Assembly (NCBI GenBank): GCA_003508835.1
Contig: PUFA01000057.1
Location: 6,646,501 to 6,710,500, forward strand
Origin: Eonycteris spelaea
Lineage: Eukaryota; Chordata; Mammalia; Chiroptera; Pteropodidae
Reading direction: 5' to 3'
DNA length: 64,000 bases
The notes below the pieces were generated by a model that made no database searches, was not told the DNA's origin, and saw nothing but the letters and a program-made list of their open reading frames with translations. The number at the start of each line of letters is the position of its first letter. Within the stretch, counting starts at the first letter, position 1. A program made the position numbers and the translations under genes. Below, piece after piece: positions 1-11,700 of the stretch.

Positions 1-1316
1 CTTAATATAACTGTATATTTTATCTAAAAGTATGCTCTTAAACTTTATTTTTTTGATTTAAAAATATTTATTTTATATGTCTCTACCTATTTTTTTTTTT
101 AGCATCAGTTGATATTAAATGAATAAACCCCAGCTTAAAAGAATCATACATTTAATTTGGGATCACAGAGGAGAATTGAAACATATTCCTCCAATTATTT
201 TTTTAATTTTTATTTTTCAATTAAAATTAAATTTGGTATTAGTTTCAGAAATGAAATTCTTAAGTATGTGAACATTTTCATTTCCACTTATTGATAATAT
301 GGTAATTAATGTATTAAGGGACCAATTTCACTTCAAAACGACTAGAATAGGTATTATCCTTTAAAGTACTTTTTGCTAATTTTTAAATAAGTAATAATTT
401 GCCATTTAAAAAATTATGAGTGTGGTGAACATTTTCTATTGTTTGTTTTCTAGTAGTATTCTTTTATAAATTGTTTGCGTCCTTGTATATTAATCTCAAG
501 GGAATATGGGAATCTTGGTGTTTCTCTGCATTTGTTTATATGAGTTCTTTCTACAGTTGAAGTGGTGATTCTCATCCAAATCTAAGATGGCTGCTCCAAC
601 CTGGGAAATTTATGGACAAGGTCCCTCAAAATCTTTTTCATGAGTTATTAAAGAGGGAGGTAATGGGTGGAGGAGGCAAGAAAAGGGAGGAACTAAGGCA
701 AAAACAAAAGGTCTTGCAGCATTTTTTTCTATGATCTTAGCTGGTCTTCCACCAACTGCCAAACTTGTTTCCGAGTTCTGAGAGAAAGGGCTGTAAAGAA
801 AATTGGGCATCTGATCACTATCTGGAGGCCCTTTGCTCCAGCTGCTCAGCCCAATTCCCTCTTTCATCTGCTCCCATTAGTCCATGAGGGCCTGGTCTCA
901 CAAAATCCGCCACCCCGGGAATCCCACTTCTTTCCATGGGCTCCCTCCAGTCAGCAACAGTGGACGCTTTTTCTGCCTGCCCAGCCCTGGCTCCCTTCTG
1001 AACCTCATGGAAATTTGTTTTCCTATTCTCTGGTCATTTAAATCATAGAGATGTGTGGCAGGGCTATAAAAAGTTTGGCCTCTGGATTGTTTAGGCTTGG
1101 CTCCTACATTGGCCACTTGCTGGGCATGCCTCAGTTTCCCTATTTGTTAAAACGTAGCACCTTTGGTAGCATGTGAAATACCTGGCATGCTGCCTGGTCA
1201 CTGGCGGGCATGCAATTTGGTGGCTATGCTCAGGAGAGTGGAGAAAACCCTAGTTAAAATAGAGCTGGAACTATGTAAATCTCAGCTTTGGCTGCAAAAA
1301 CTCAGAGAATTTGATA
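1..1316. other. Unassigned sequence, no gene seen
   Basis: The first 600 bases are very AT-rich with T and A runs. The part from about 600 to 1,316 has ordinary base composition. I recognise no repeat family, exon or RNA. The short open frames on the minus strand (610-867, 898-1116) have no recognisable motif and look like chance. Confidence 0.5.
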
Positions 1317-1318
1317 TA

Positions 1319-1632
1319 CAGTAGACTCTTGAATAATACGGGTTTTGAACTGCGGTTCCACTTATGTGAGGACTTTTTAAAATAAAACTGTACATGTATT
1401 TTCTCTTATGATTTTCTTAACCTTCTCTAGTTTACTTTCTTGTCAGAATACAGTATAAAATACAGGTAACATATAAAATATGTGTAAATCAACTGTTTAT
1501 GTTATTGGTAAGGCTTCCAGTCAACAGCAGGTTATTAATAGTTAAGACTTGGGGGAGTCAAAATTTACATGTGGATTTTCTACTGTGCAGTGAGTGGGTA
1601 CCCCTTAACACTTGTATTGTTTAAGGGTCTCG
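1319..1632 (+). mobile_element. Tigger-type DNA transposon MITE (MER44/Tigger7-like)
   Basis: The element opens with a CAGT-type terminus right after a TA dinucleotide (1317-1318), the target expected for Tc1/mariner-Tigger insertions. Its left end (TTGAATAATACGGGTTTTGA) and right end (TTGTATTGTTTAAGGGTC) are diverged inverted copies of one terminal repeat. The interior is AT-rich and non-coding, so it is a non-autonomous relic. The last few bases are too mutated to fix the right edge. The family name is from memory. Confidence 0.6.
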
Positions 1633-2284
1633 GATGTGGCCTGATCACAGGAATTTTTAAAAGCTTCCCAGCTTGGGAGATTCTACCAGCTGGCTGAGGT
1701 TGAGAACCAAAGACTTGAGGGACTAATTACAGATGGAAGTCTGTGCATTTTCTCTCACACCCTCCCTACACCACAGTTCCGTGCCTTTGCTTAGCCCCAA
1801 CCCAGGTATTAGTTTCCTTTTCTCACTTTCTGAAATGTATTCCTTCTCCAAGCTGAAGGCCTGTCTGATGTTTGGGAACTGACCAGCTCTGAATAATTAG
1901 AAGAAGAACCTACTTTCTCTTCTTTAGGTAGAAGTTGACTCAGTGTCTAATTTCATAGCCACTTTTCCTTAAGTATCATACTGGTGTTCTTTTCCTTTCT
2001 GTACTTCTGTAGACAGAAAACTGTTGGGCTCTGAAGGTCTAAACTGTTAATGCACTTTGGAGAAGCCCAGGTATAAACTGATTTTGAGGAAAGCAAGGCC
2101 GAATCCTGAGCTCTTCAGAGATTTCCTGGGGCTGGAGAAGATGAGGCTGGGAAGGAGAAGGCTGTGCAGGTAGATTAGGCAGCATACTTTAGCCTGCAAG
2201 TAAATAAGCCCCAACTCAAACTAGCTCAACCACCACCACCACCACCACGTAGCAGAAGTCAGAGGCAATCAGCCATGGTCACGT
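1633..2284. other. Unassigned sequence with a short CCA run
   Basis: No gene or repeat family recognised. A short (CCA)n microsatellite, about six units, lies at 2,230-2,248. Confidence 0.45.
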
Positions 2285-2435
2285 AACTTATCAGCTTATT
2301 AACTACGTGACCGTGGGCAAACAACTTAAACTCAGTTTCCTCATCTGTGAGAAAGGGTTGTTGCATGTGCAATGACTTAATAGAAGTAAAGCTATTGCAA
2401 TGATATGTAACAAAGTGTTCTATAAGCATTATCTA
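2285..2435 (+). repeat. MIR SINE fragment
   Basis: This reads in MIR order: a 'gtgaccgtgggcaa' segment, then 'ctcagtttcctcatctgtga', then the AT-rich 3' part. It is the core of the old tRNA-derived MIR SINE on the + strand, strongly diverged. Confidence 0.6.
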
Positions 2436-2439
2436 CTTC

Positions 2440-2860
2440 ATTGATCTGTCATTGCTGTAAAACAAACAAATGCAAAAATCTCAGTGGTCCACAGCAATAA
2501 GTATTTCTTTCTCATGCATCTTCAGGTTGGCGGGGCATGGCTGGCCTCTCTAATTCAGTCTGTCTCCACAACTGGGTTAGACTCAGGCTGCCCCACGTGC
2601 GTTTCTTCTGTGTCCCAGGGCAACACTACAGCAGGTACAAGGGAGATGCTATTTGTATGACAAGCACACAACAGTGAAAAAACACAAAAAACACAAGGCC
2701 TTTTTGTTAGGAACTGGCACATTGTCTCTGCTCTCTTTCCTTTGGCCAAAGCAAGTCACATGTCCCAGTCCCATATCAGTAAGGAGGGAAAGTCACCTCT
2801 ACCCACTCTAGTGGGTGGTAGTGTAAAGTCATATGGGAAAGGACATGAATTATAAAACAG
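2440..2860 (+). repeat. Old mammalian interspersed repeat, family not named
   Basis: This shares its layout with 4,546-5,069: a start like 'attgctgtaaaaca', a middle with CTGG/CTCTCT words, then 'ggccaaagcaagtcacatgt' and a closing 'aaagtcatatgggaaagg'. I know it as a mammal-wide medium-copy family but cannot name it safely. It has no coding capacity. Confidence 0.4.
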
Positions 2861-2899
2861 TGTATAAAGGAAAAGTGAACTGCTAGATTGAAGTATTTT

Positions 2900-3098
2900 A
2901 TTCTTTAACACTGTAAAATTCAGAATGTTTTCTAATTTCTCTTGTGACTTCCTCTTTGACCCATGGGTTATTTAGAAGGAGTCTTTTAATCTCCATATCT
3001 TGAAGGAATTTCCATCTATCTTTCTGTAACTGATTTTAGTTTAATTCTCTTATGATCGGAGAACATACTTTTTATTAATGTAACATTCCTGAAGCTAA
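2900..3098 (-). mobile_element. L1 ORF2 fragment (antisense)
   Basis: The segment containing 'tctttgacccatgggttatt' and 'tggtcagagaacatact'-like words is antisense to the middle of L1 ORF2. It is a short, diverged fragment of an old L1M-type copy. Confidence 0.6.
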
Positions 3099-3475
3099 TG
3101 ACTATGCTGTGGTTATGTACAGAACACCTCCATTCTTAGGAAATGCATGCTGACGTATTTAGGGGTAAATTCCCATGATGTATGTAACTTACACTCAAAT
3201 GAATCAGGAAATCTCTCTCTCTCTCTCTCTCTCCTCACTGTGTGTGTGTGTGTGTGTGTGGTGTTGTGTGTGTGTGTGTAGAGATTAGGAGCATGTGAAA
3301 GTAAGGAATGAGTGAGGGGGTGAAACATGCACCACTCATAAACCTAAAGGGGTAAAATGTTAACAGAAGTTGAATCTGGGTGAAGGAGATACAGGGTTTC
3401 TTTGTACTATTTTTATTTTTGCAACATTTTTATAAGTTTGAAATTATTTCCAAATAAAAAATAAAATGGAAAGAA
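3099..3475 (+). mobile_element. L1 3' UTR end with internal CT/TG microsatellite
   Basis: 'aggaaatgcatgctgacgta' followed by 'tttaggggtaaattcccatg' matches the 3' UTR of old L1 copies, and a similar 3' end is seen at 61,480-61,800. The piece ends in an A-rich tail (AATAAAAAATAAAATGG). A (CT)n(TG)n tract has expanded inside it. Confidence 0.5.
3212..3279. repeat. Compound (CT)n(TG)n microsatellite
   Basis: About eleven CT units are followed, after a short break, by roughly eighteen TG units with one interruption. It lies inside an L1 3' end and was probably seeded there. Confidence 0.9.
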
Positions 3476-3489
3476 AAAACTAATACTCT

Positions 3490-3905
3490 GTTCCCACTCT
3501 GCTTCTCCAGGTGCATATCTTTCCATACCTGCTTCTTATTCACACAGATGTATACTAATATTTTTATATTTAGATGAGATTTTGTTTGTTTCATTAAAAT
3601 GGGTCATTCTCTGTGCATTACTTATTGTGCAGCTGATTTTATCTCTTAATACATTGTAGAGCTTCCTCCAGGCCAAGAGACATAAGTTTAATTTACTTTT
3701 AAAACAGAGCTGTATAATATTCCATAAATGTATAAGTATGACAGTTTCTCAAACCATCCCCCTGTTGATGAATATTCTGGAAGTTTCCTTTTTTTTTTTT
3801 TTTTTAGCCACTACAAACAAGATATCAAAAAACCAACTTGTACATATAACCCATTGTACTGGTGCCAAATATTCTGTGACTTACTTTTGAAATTAGAATT
3901 TCAGA
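3490..3905 (-). mobile_element. Old L1 3' fragment (antisense)
   Basis: Words such as 'ctgtataatattccataaat', 'ctgttgatgaatattctgg' and 'ccactacaaacaagat' are antisense to the ORF2 end and 3' UTR of old L1M copies. A 20-base T tract (3,787-3,806) interrupts it. No coding capacity remains. Confidence 0.6.
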
Positions 3906-4414
3906 GTCAAGTAGCATCACAAATTCTTCCCAATCCATTATGCTCAGGGCTCTTTCGCAGTGGGAGTAAGGCTGGTCTCCAGAGGCCATCTACTCACCCC
4001 CATGTCCAGTGGCATACAAGCCCAGCATCTTCCAGAGCAAGACAGAAACATCCTCTAGGAAGCTAGCCACACCACGCTTCTCGCTGGACATGAAGAGACT
4101 GTTAAAACCTGCTGCCTTGTGGCAGATGCCTCGTCTTTATTGGCAGCTGAGTCCAACATTACCACATCTTGACCAAACTTCACACATTCCTTCTTAGTTA
4201 CTTCATGGGTGCCTGCTAGTTACATAATTTTTAAAAGGTTTTGCTAGAAATTTCAGGCAGGGCCCAGGCTTCTGTAGGTGGGGCCACATATGGTCTACAA
4301 ACAGCCGGTTCGATGTGTAGGTGGAGTCAACTTCTAGCTCAAATAATTTGGCTGCGATCATCTTTTTGATCTCCACATGGGACACAATGCTGCACACCGA
4401 GAAGAAAGCACTCA
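3906..4414. other. Unassigned sequence
   Basis: No gene or repeat family recognised. Overlapping open frames on both strands (112, 62 and 87 codons) show no motif and are taken as chance. Confidence 0.4.
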
Positions 4415-4545
4415 TGGAATGTTGCCTCGTGCCAGACGCTGAACTAAACACTTTTAAATAGACCACCTCATTTAATTCCCTTCACAACTCTGTGAGATGC
4501 AAGAGTCATATAATCCGGGTCTATTACTTAACCCATTGCCACAAT
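4415..4545 (-). repeat. MIR SINE, first half (split)
   Basis: 'gtgccagacgctgaactaaa' and 'cctcatttaattcccttcac' match the antisense 5' side of MIR. The antisense continuation of the same SINE is at 5,070-5,185, beyond an inserted repeat. Confidence 0.5.
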
Positions 4546-5069
4546 AATTCTGCATAAAGCCATGCCAAAACATGCAGCTTAAAACAGCCAATTATTTGAT
4601 TGTGATTCTGAGTGAATAATTTAAGTTGGGCAGTCCTTCTGGTCTCGGCTGGGCTCTCTCATTGTTCTGTGGTCAGCTGCAGGTCACCTAAGGAACTCGG
4701 CTTCTGGAAGTTGGCTGGCTGTGGCTGGAGCAATAGGGACTTTTGATGTGGTGTCTCATCCTTCAATAAGCTAACCTGGGCTTGTTTACATCATGGTGGG
4801 GAAGGCTTGAGTTAGGAAGGAGGAGAAGGAGAAGGAGGAAGACAAAGAGTGCCAAAGTTTGTTAAAGTCTAGCTCAGAATTGGCACAATATCACTGCCAT
4901 ATTTTATTGGTCAAAGCAAATCACAGGGTCAACCTGGATTCAAGAGGTAGGAAAATAGAGTCTATCCCTGGATGGGAAGAGCTATAGTTACATTGCAAAG
5001 GGCGTGGATATAAAGAGGAGTGAAGGTTTATGGCCATTTTGGTAATTTATGTCACTGGCCTTTGCAGGT
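4546..5069 (+). repeat. Interspersed repeat inserted into a MIR, family not named
   Basis: Same family as 2,440-2,860 and better preserved. It has 'gcagcttaaaacagccaatt', then 'ggtctcggctgggctctctc', 'ttattggtcaaagcaaatca' and 'gcaaagggcgtggatataaa'. It separates the two halves of one MIR, so it landed after the MIR did. Confidence 0.5.
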
Positions 5070-5185
5070 CAGAAGAGCAAGCAACTGAGAAGTTATTTAA
5101 AATTGTCTAAGCTCACAAAGCCAAGTGTCGGATCTGAACCTGGACAGTCAGACACCAGCGTCTAAGTGTTCAGCCCCTCTCCATC
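5070..5185 (-). repeat. MIR SINE, second half (split)
   Basis: 'agaagttatttaaaattgtc' and 'cacaaagccaagtgtcggat' continue the antisense MIR broken at 4,545. Confidence 0.5.
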
Positions 5186-5636
5186 TTTCCATGTCCATGA
5201 AGGCTCTCTGACTATTGCAACCTTTATGATCTCATCCTCTCTGAAAATCCCCAGCACACGCAGTCAACTTCATAAAGAAAATCATCACTAAAGACCCTTA
5301 GCTCCTTTAAGGAGAGATGTATGATAAGTTGGAAGTAGTGTGCTGGTGGGTTTGTGGATAAATGGCTTGGTGGATGGTTGGGGGTTGAGTGAACATGTTG
5401 GGTAAGTAGGTGGGTGCATGGATGGGTGGGTTGGCAAGTTTTTGGCAAGTAGATGATGTGAGGGGGCTAAGGAGAGCTCTAACCTCATTTCTGCTTGGAT
5501 TTTACTAAGTTGAGGGGCAGGAAATAAAGAAATCTGAGCCTCCAGAATGTCTCTCTTGGAGCCTTAGGCTGAAGGCCTGAGATCTGAGGTCCACACCATG
5601 TTGAGACAGCCTTTCCAATCAGAAGAATGAGCAACT
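5186..5636. other. Unassigned sequence with GGTG/GGTT-rich stretch
   Basis: No gene recognised. From 5,336 to 5,440 the + strand is a degenerate run of TGG/GTGG words, the remains of a (GGAT/GGTT)-type simple repeat. It produces the proline- and histidine-rich open frames seen on the other strand. Confidence 0.4.
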
Positions 5637-6288
5637 TCAAACCTCTGAGCTGGAGACAGTGAATGTAGCTTTACTTCTTTCCAGGGATGAAGTACATGGA
5701 GTCCATTTTAAAAGGTATTCTTCAGTTCTAAGCTTTGAGCTAATCATTTCCCATTTCTTAACCCTGTACAAACCATTAGGATTCCCAAGAAGACTCTTAA
5801 AGGAGTTTATAATCTGGGTCAAAAACCATGGACAAGGTCCAGAATATGGCCTATAGGCTCAAGTCTTGGCTGATGGCCAAATAGAGGCCTTCCCTATCCC
5901 TCTTTGTGGGGTTACCTGGATAGCTGTGTTATAGATCCCACATTCATGACCAGGCTTCCTGTCAAGGACCCAGCCCAGTAAAAAGAGATTTGTGAGGAAG
6001 GCCTTAACTCTGACCTGGAAACTGTCCCACTCATCTTGGGCTATCTGCCAAGTGGGGTCATGAATTTTTGCCCCCATATACATGGGTTCACAGCTCATCC
6101 AAGACACCATTTCCTCAAGAGAGATAGGATTGGGGCCAAGGGACTCTCCAGCTCTCTGAAGGGCCTGCTGTGACAGACTTCCAGATGAGGCCTTAGGGAG
6201 CTGCACCCTGAGCAGCTTCCTCCCAACACCACCATGCTCTTTTTCTTTTAAATTTTTATATTTTCTTGAGTCAGCTTGGTGATTTTTT
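5637..6288 (-). pseudogene. Possible broken reading frame of unknown origin
   Basis: On the minus strand one frame stays open from about 6,288 to 5,862, meets a single TGA at 5,859-5,861, and continues open in the same frame to a TGA after 5,637, about 217 codons in all. The upper part has no ATG near its start; the 115-codon call begins at a GTG. The predicted peptide is mixed in composition, with a lysine/arginine-rich start and a segment reading EEMVSWMSCEPMYMGAKIHD, and is not low-complexity. I recognise no domain, and no splice sites or poly(A) tail mark it as a retrocopy. It may be chance. Confidence 0.15.
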
Positions 6289-6645
6289 TACCTAGGTATA
6301 CCAGATGTCTAGATGAAGACATCAGCTCTTTTTTGTACTGCAGAAGGTTCTTTTTGCTTCCCTAGTCCTCTCCAAGGTCACCACTTTTCTGACTATTATC
6401 CCCATTGGTGAGTTTTGCTAGTTCTTGACCTCTAGATACATTGAATCATCTTGTATTCCATGCTTTCCTGTGGTTGTACTCATTGTTAATTTGCATTACT
6501 TTTCCCCCACAGGGCTGGAGTCCCTTGAGGGTAGCACTAGGTCTTAATCAATTCTGTGCCCATTCCCTTTTTCCCCAGGCTTGCAAAGAACAGGGTATAC
6601 AGTGGATGTTGCTTCTGTGAAGGCCAATCTACCTTTCCACAGCAC
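6289..6645. other. Unassigned, possible L2 trace
   Basis: No gene. Around 6,505-6,600 the order 'ggctggagtcccttgagggt' then 'gtgcccattccc' and 'acagtggatgtt' resembles a very decayed L2 3' end, but it is too weak to call. Confidence 0.35.
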
Positions 6646-6649
6646 AGGG

Positions 6650-6855
6650 TGATGCATAAGAGCATTCAAATCCTGACACTCTTACCTACCACCGTGTGAC
6701 ATTGGGCAAGGTACCTAACCTCTCTGTACCAAACCAGAGAGAATAATTGTACTCGCCTTATAGGATCATTGTGATAATTAGGTGTGTCAATATTTATAAA
6801 GTCTTTCCAAATGTCTGGAACATAGTGTGGCTATATAAGTGTTTGTTAAATGAAG
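6650..6855 (+). repeat. MIR SINE
   Basis: In MIR order: 'gacattgggcaaggtaccta', 'acctctctgtaccaaa', 'ttataggatcattgtgataa', 'tggaacatagtgtggc' and 'tgtttgttaaatgaag'. A nearly complete diverged copy on the + strand. Confidence 0.7.
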
Positions 6856-6935
6856 ACATTAAAAAATATATTTTTTACCTTAGCAGCTGAGGACAGAGAG
6901 ACTAAGCCTTCTTTTTTAACCACCACCTCCTGAGT

Positions 6936-7131
6936 CAGGGGTCAGCAAACTATAGCCTGCCCACCACCAGTTTTTGTAAATAAAGTATTACTGCCAGACA
7001 GCCAGACCTATTGGCTTGTGTGTTGGCTATGGCTTCTTCCACACTATAATGGCAAAGGTGAGACTGTATGGCTCACAAAAGCTAAAACATTTACTATCTA
7101 GTTTTTACCGGAATAAGTTTACTGATCACTT
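6936..7131 (+). mobile_element. hAT-Charlie non-autonomous DNA transposon
   Basis: It begins CAGGGGTCAGCAAACTATAG and ends with a diverged inverted match (GTTTACTGATCACTT). It is flanked by an 8-base target duplication, TCCTGAGT at 6,928-6,935 and TCCTGAAT at 7,132-7,139 (one mismatch). Eight-base duplications are typical of hAT elements. The interior ('tttttgtaaataaagtatta') is that of a common mammalian MER-type MITE and has no coding frame. Confidence 0.8.
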
Positions 7132-7139
7132 TCCTGAAT

Positions 7140-8449
7140 TTTCTAAACCTTCTCTCAATAAGGCTACACTGTAGCTTTAAAGCAAACTGTTCTGACCTGG
7201 AAAAAATGGTTTATGTGGCAGTTGCATGTTTAAATGCCTCAACTAGCTTCTTTGTATGAAAACCCCTTTGATTCTCAAGGGTTTCCTTGGCCTTCATCCT
7301 AGTCTTTGAGAGCCCCTGTGGGCCGAGCCTTTTGTGACCCTTTGTTTGGGGAGGTGGTGTGAGTTTGAACTTGTAATATTTAATAGTGACAGGTGAGGAG
7401 AGAGCAGACACACTCTCTGAGAATTAAAGGCCCACACAGAGAAAGACGGCAGGCTCCCTCTCCTGCCACAAGGGGCACAGTCACAAAATGGTCTTGTTTC
7501 AAGTAGGTTATTAACTGTTGGGCTTAGAGTCAAGCCTACCATTTCATCTAGCACTTTCCACCATGCTTATTGGAGATGACTCAGGAAAGCACCAGAGAAA
7601 AGATAATGAGATGCAATTTCTTATGTAAATCTGGGGCTGGTCTTAGCAGGCTATGCCTGGGTTTACTGAGGCATCACTCAGGGCCTTGCAGAGACTTCCC
7701 GTGATATTATTCCTGACAATGGACTCACCCACAGTTCACTTGATCAAGTCTGCTGCCTTCACAGACTTACTCATATCCGGGGTTGCCCCATGTCCAGGAT
7801 TCTATTGCCAACTAAAAAAAAAAAAACACCTAAAGATGATGACAACAAAAAACCTAAAGATGACAATAACAACAACAAAAAACAAACCAGCAAGAAGGCA
7901 AAACTTACTTGAGAAGTGGCATTTGGGGATAAAAGGACAGGTGACCTTAGCATTTCTGTAGGAAAATCCACTCATATATTACCTGTTGGTGGGAATGGAT
8001 GTGGAAACCATCTTCTGGAACGCAAATCACCAATGTATCAAGAACTTTTAAAAGTCATAGCCTTTGACAAAGTCTGCCAAAATACCAATGAAACAACCCC
8101 TCTATTTCTTAGTCAGCTATTGCACAATCATGCTATGAAACAACCACTCCCAAACTCAGTGACTGATTATAGTAGTTTTTTTTGTTTGTTTGTTTGGTTT
8201 TTTGCACATGAGTGTCAAGAACTGTGAAGGGTTAGAGATGTTATCGTATTTACAAGTTAACAAGTTAGTCTGTGAGTTTCATGGGAGGTGGTAGGAGACA
8301 TGAGTCTTCTAGGTCAAAGATGGATAGTCTATTAGTCACAGTGGTAGCAGTAGCCAGAGTATCAACATTTGTACTAGTTCTTCAAGTTCCAATTATCACA
8401 GAGTAACATAATTAAGGCCAGGTGATACCCGCACATGCAGTGGATTGCA
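7140..8449. other. Unassigned sequence with A-rich tracts
   Basis: No gene. An A-rich stretch at 7,812-7,910 contains a degenerate short repeat (CCTAAAGATGA twice, then AACAACAA). Around 7,975-8,090 there are faint L1 3'-like words ('cctgttggtgggaatgga'). A T-rich TTTG run lies at 8,176-8,202. Confidence 0.4.
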
Positions 8450-8565
8450 GAAAACAGCACAAAATCAATTCAAGGTGGATTAAAGACAGAAATGTAAAAG
8501 GCAAAACAATAAATCTTCCAGAGGTAATCTTGAGATAGGGAAATGACATTAAACATAAAGGAAAA
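8450..8565 (+). mobile_element. Small L1 ORF2 fragment
   Basis: 'aaggtggattaaagacagaa' followed by 'aacaataaatcttccagagg' matches the sense strand of the late part of L1 ORF2. Short and diverged. Confidence 0.4.
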
Positions 8566-8754
8566 TTGATTAATTGGATTAATTAAAATATGTTTGGTGT
8601 AGCTCGATAACATTTCTAACTTGGTGGGAACAAGGATTCTGAATAATTTCAGAATTTGAAGAAACACATAGAGAGGCCATTTGAATGAATTAACAAGGCA
8701 GTACTGGCAAAACCATAAACTGGCTCTCCTTGGCTTCCTGATTGCCATCTTTTT

Positions 8755-11700
8755 TAAATATATATAATTTTTTACTTTTTCAATTACAGTTGACAATATT
8801 TTATTAGTTTCAGGTGTATAACATAGTGATTGACATTTATGTAACTTATGAAGTGATTAATCAACCCAATAAATCTAGTTCCCATCCAACACTATACATT
8901 TATTACAATATTGTTGACTATAACCTATGTTATACTTTACATTTCCATGACTACTTTGTAATTAATAATTTATACTTCTTAATCCCTTCCCCTTTTCCAC
9001 ACATACTCCTAACCCCTTCCCATCTGCTAACCATCAAACTATTCTCTGTATCTATGAGTTTGTTTCTGTTTTGTTTGTTCATTTATTTTGTTCTGTAGAT
9101 TCTACATGTAAGTGAAATCATTGATAGTTGTTTTTATTTGTCTGACTTACTCCACTCAGTACAATTCCCTCTAGGTCCATCGTGTTGTTTGCAGATGGCA
9201 AGATTTTATTTTTTTTAATGGCTGAGTAATGTTCCATTGTATGTATGTACTACTTCTTTACCTATTCATCCATTGATAGATACCCAGGTTGCCTCTATAT
9301 CTTGGCTATTGTAAATAATGCTGCCATGAACAGGGATATACAGGCCCTTCAAAGTAGTGTTTTGAGTTTCTTTGTGTAAATACCCAGAAGTGGGACTATT
9401 GGGTTCTTTTTTTGTTTTAAAGTTTTATTCTGTCTGGTGTAAGTTTTGCTACCCCAACTGTTATTTTCATGGACTATCTTTTCCATTCCTTTGCTTTCAG
9501 TCTATGTATGTTTTTTTGAACTGAAGCGAGTCTCTTGTAGACAGCATATGTACAGGTCTTGTTTTCTTACCCATTCAACTGCACTATCTTTTGATTGGGG
9601 CATTTAATTGATTTACATTTAAAATAATGGTTGACAGATGTGTAGTTATTGCTATTTTATTATTCATATTCTTCTTCTCCTCCTCCTCCCTCAACATTTC
9701 TTGCAATACTGGTTTGGTGGTGATGAGTTCTTTTAGCTTTTTTTTGTCTGGGAAGCTCTTTATCTGACCTTCAATTCTAAATGATAGCTTTGCTGGCTTG
9801 AGTAGTCTTGTCATAGATCCTTTCTTTTCATCACTTTCACCATTTCCTGCCAATCCCTTCTGGCCTGCAAAGTTTCTGTTGAGAAATCAGGTGACAGTCT
9901 TATGGGAATTCCCTTGTAGGTAACTAATTGTTTTTCTCTGTTGCTTTTAAGATTCTCTCTTTGTCTTTAACCTTTGTAATTTTAATCATATGTGTCTTGG
10001 TGTGGGCCTCTTAGGGTTCATCTTGTTTGGAACTCATTATGCTTCCTGGGCTTCTAAGTCTATTTCCTTCGCCAGGTTAGGAAATTTTCAGTTATTATTT
10101 CTTCAAATAGGGTTTCAATGCCTTGTGCTTTCTCTTCTTTTTCTGGTACCTCTGTAATAGGAATGTTGGTATGCTCGATGTTGTCCCAGAAATCCCTCAA
10201 AATATCCTCATTTAAAAAAAATTTCTTGTTGCTGTTCCGATTGGATGCTTTCTTGCTACCTTATCTTCTAAATTACTGATTTCAATCCTCTGTTTTATCT
10301 AATCTACTGTTGAGTGTCTCTAATGTATTCTTTATTACAGATTTTTTAAAATTTCTGACTGTTTCTTTTGCATGGTTTTTATCTCCATTTTTATGCTTCT
10401 TATTTCTTGAAGTTCTCACTAGGATCATTAAGCATCCTTATAAACCAGTGTTTTGAACTCTGCATCTGTTAAATTGCTTGTCTCCATAATGTTTAGCTCT
10501 TTTTCTGGAGATTTGTTCTGTTATTTCATTTGGGACATGCTTCTTTGTCTCCCCACTTTGGCTGCCTCCCTGTGTTCCCATTATATATATAAGCTGCTAT
10601 GTCTCCCCAATCTTAGTAGAGTGGTCTTATGTAGTAGGTGTCCTGTGAGGCCCAGTGGTGTAGCCTCCATGGTCACCTAAGCTGGGTGCTCCAGGTGTAT
10701 CCCTTTGTATGGGTTCTGTGTGCCCTCCTGTTGTAGTTGACCCTTGGTTATTATTTGCATGTCAGTGGGAGGGATTGATGCTCAGGCTGATTGATTGTGA
10801 GGACTGGTGGTGACTACAGTGGTGGATCTCTTGTTCAGGAACTCACCCTATGGAGCAGGATTCACTTTAGCAAGGTTCTGGTGCCTGCCCAGGCTTCCCT
10901 TTGGCTGTGTCATTTGTGGAGGTGGTTAGATGGTGCTCTAGTGTGGTCTGAAGCTGGGTGTGTTGGTTCTGGGCCTCTTGGGAAGGGCTCTGTTGCTGTG
11001 CAAGGTCAGCCTGTGTCCTTCCCAGGCTGTATGAACTACAAGGTAATCTTCAGATGGTTGCCACTTGTCTGCACTTGGAGGTGCCTGGGAGAGGCTAAGA
11101 TGCAAACTAAGGTTAGCTGCTGTTAGTGCCAGGCTTAGGCTGCTTGGGAAGAGGTATGGGGCATGTTGAGGCCAGGTGCTGCTTGTTTGGGGTTTGTGAA
11201 ACTTTGAGAGTTTAGGAAAGTTCACAGCAAGACAGATTGTTTGTACGGAAACGCCACTGGAAGTGGCTTGTGTGGGTCTGCAAGTTGAGTAGGGTGGTGT
11301 CTCAGGGAATCACCAAGGAGGGAGGAACAGTGTTAGTCAGGTTTATGGAGACTCATGGCACCCACCTGGGCATGCAGGCTGTGTAGGGGAAGGGCTCAGT
11401 AAAAGAATAGTGGTTTCTTCCAGCCCTTCTGTCTGAGAGAGAGCCACCCCTCTAGCCCTTGCCCTGAAGTCAGATAATTCAGTTCCTCCTGAATGTCCCT
11501 GGTGCCTTTTGAGCTGCTGCCCCAGTGCTGGAGCTCAGAGTGTTTGTCTGCCAGCAAGTCAATCCATTAACAGGCCCTTTAAGAGAAAGGCTTAGGACTC
11601 CACCAGCCTTCTGTCTCACTCAGCCATAATCTCTGCTGGTTTTCACAGCTGTATTTGTGGGAACTTCTCTTCTCAGCACTGGAGCCCTGGTCATGGGAGT

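Noticed and set aside
2230..2248. Possible poly-His or poly-Pro coding repeat
   Set aside because: A short CCA microsatellite with no open frame around it.
3113..3328. His/Thr- and Arg/Glu-rich minus-strand frame
   Set aside because: Translation of the (CT)n(TG)n microsatellite.
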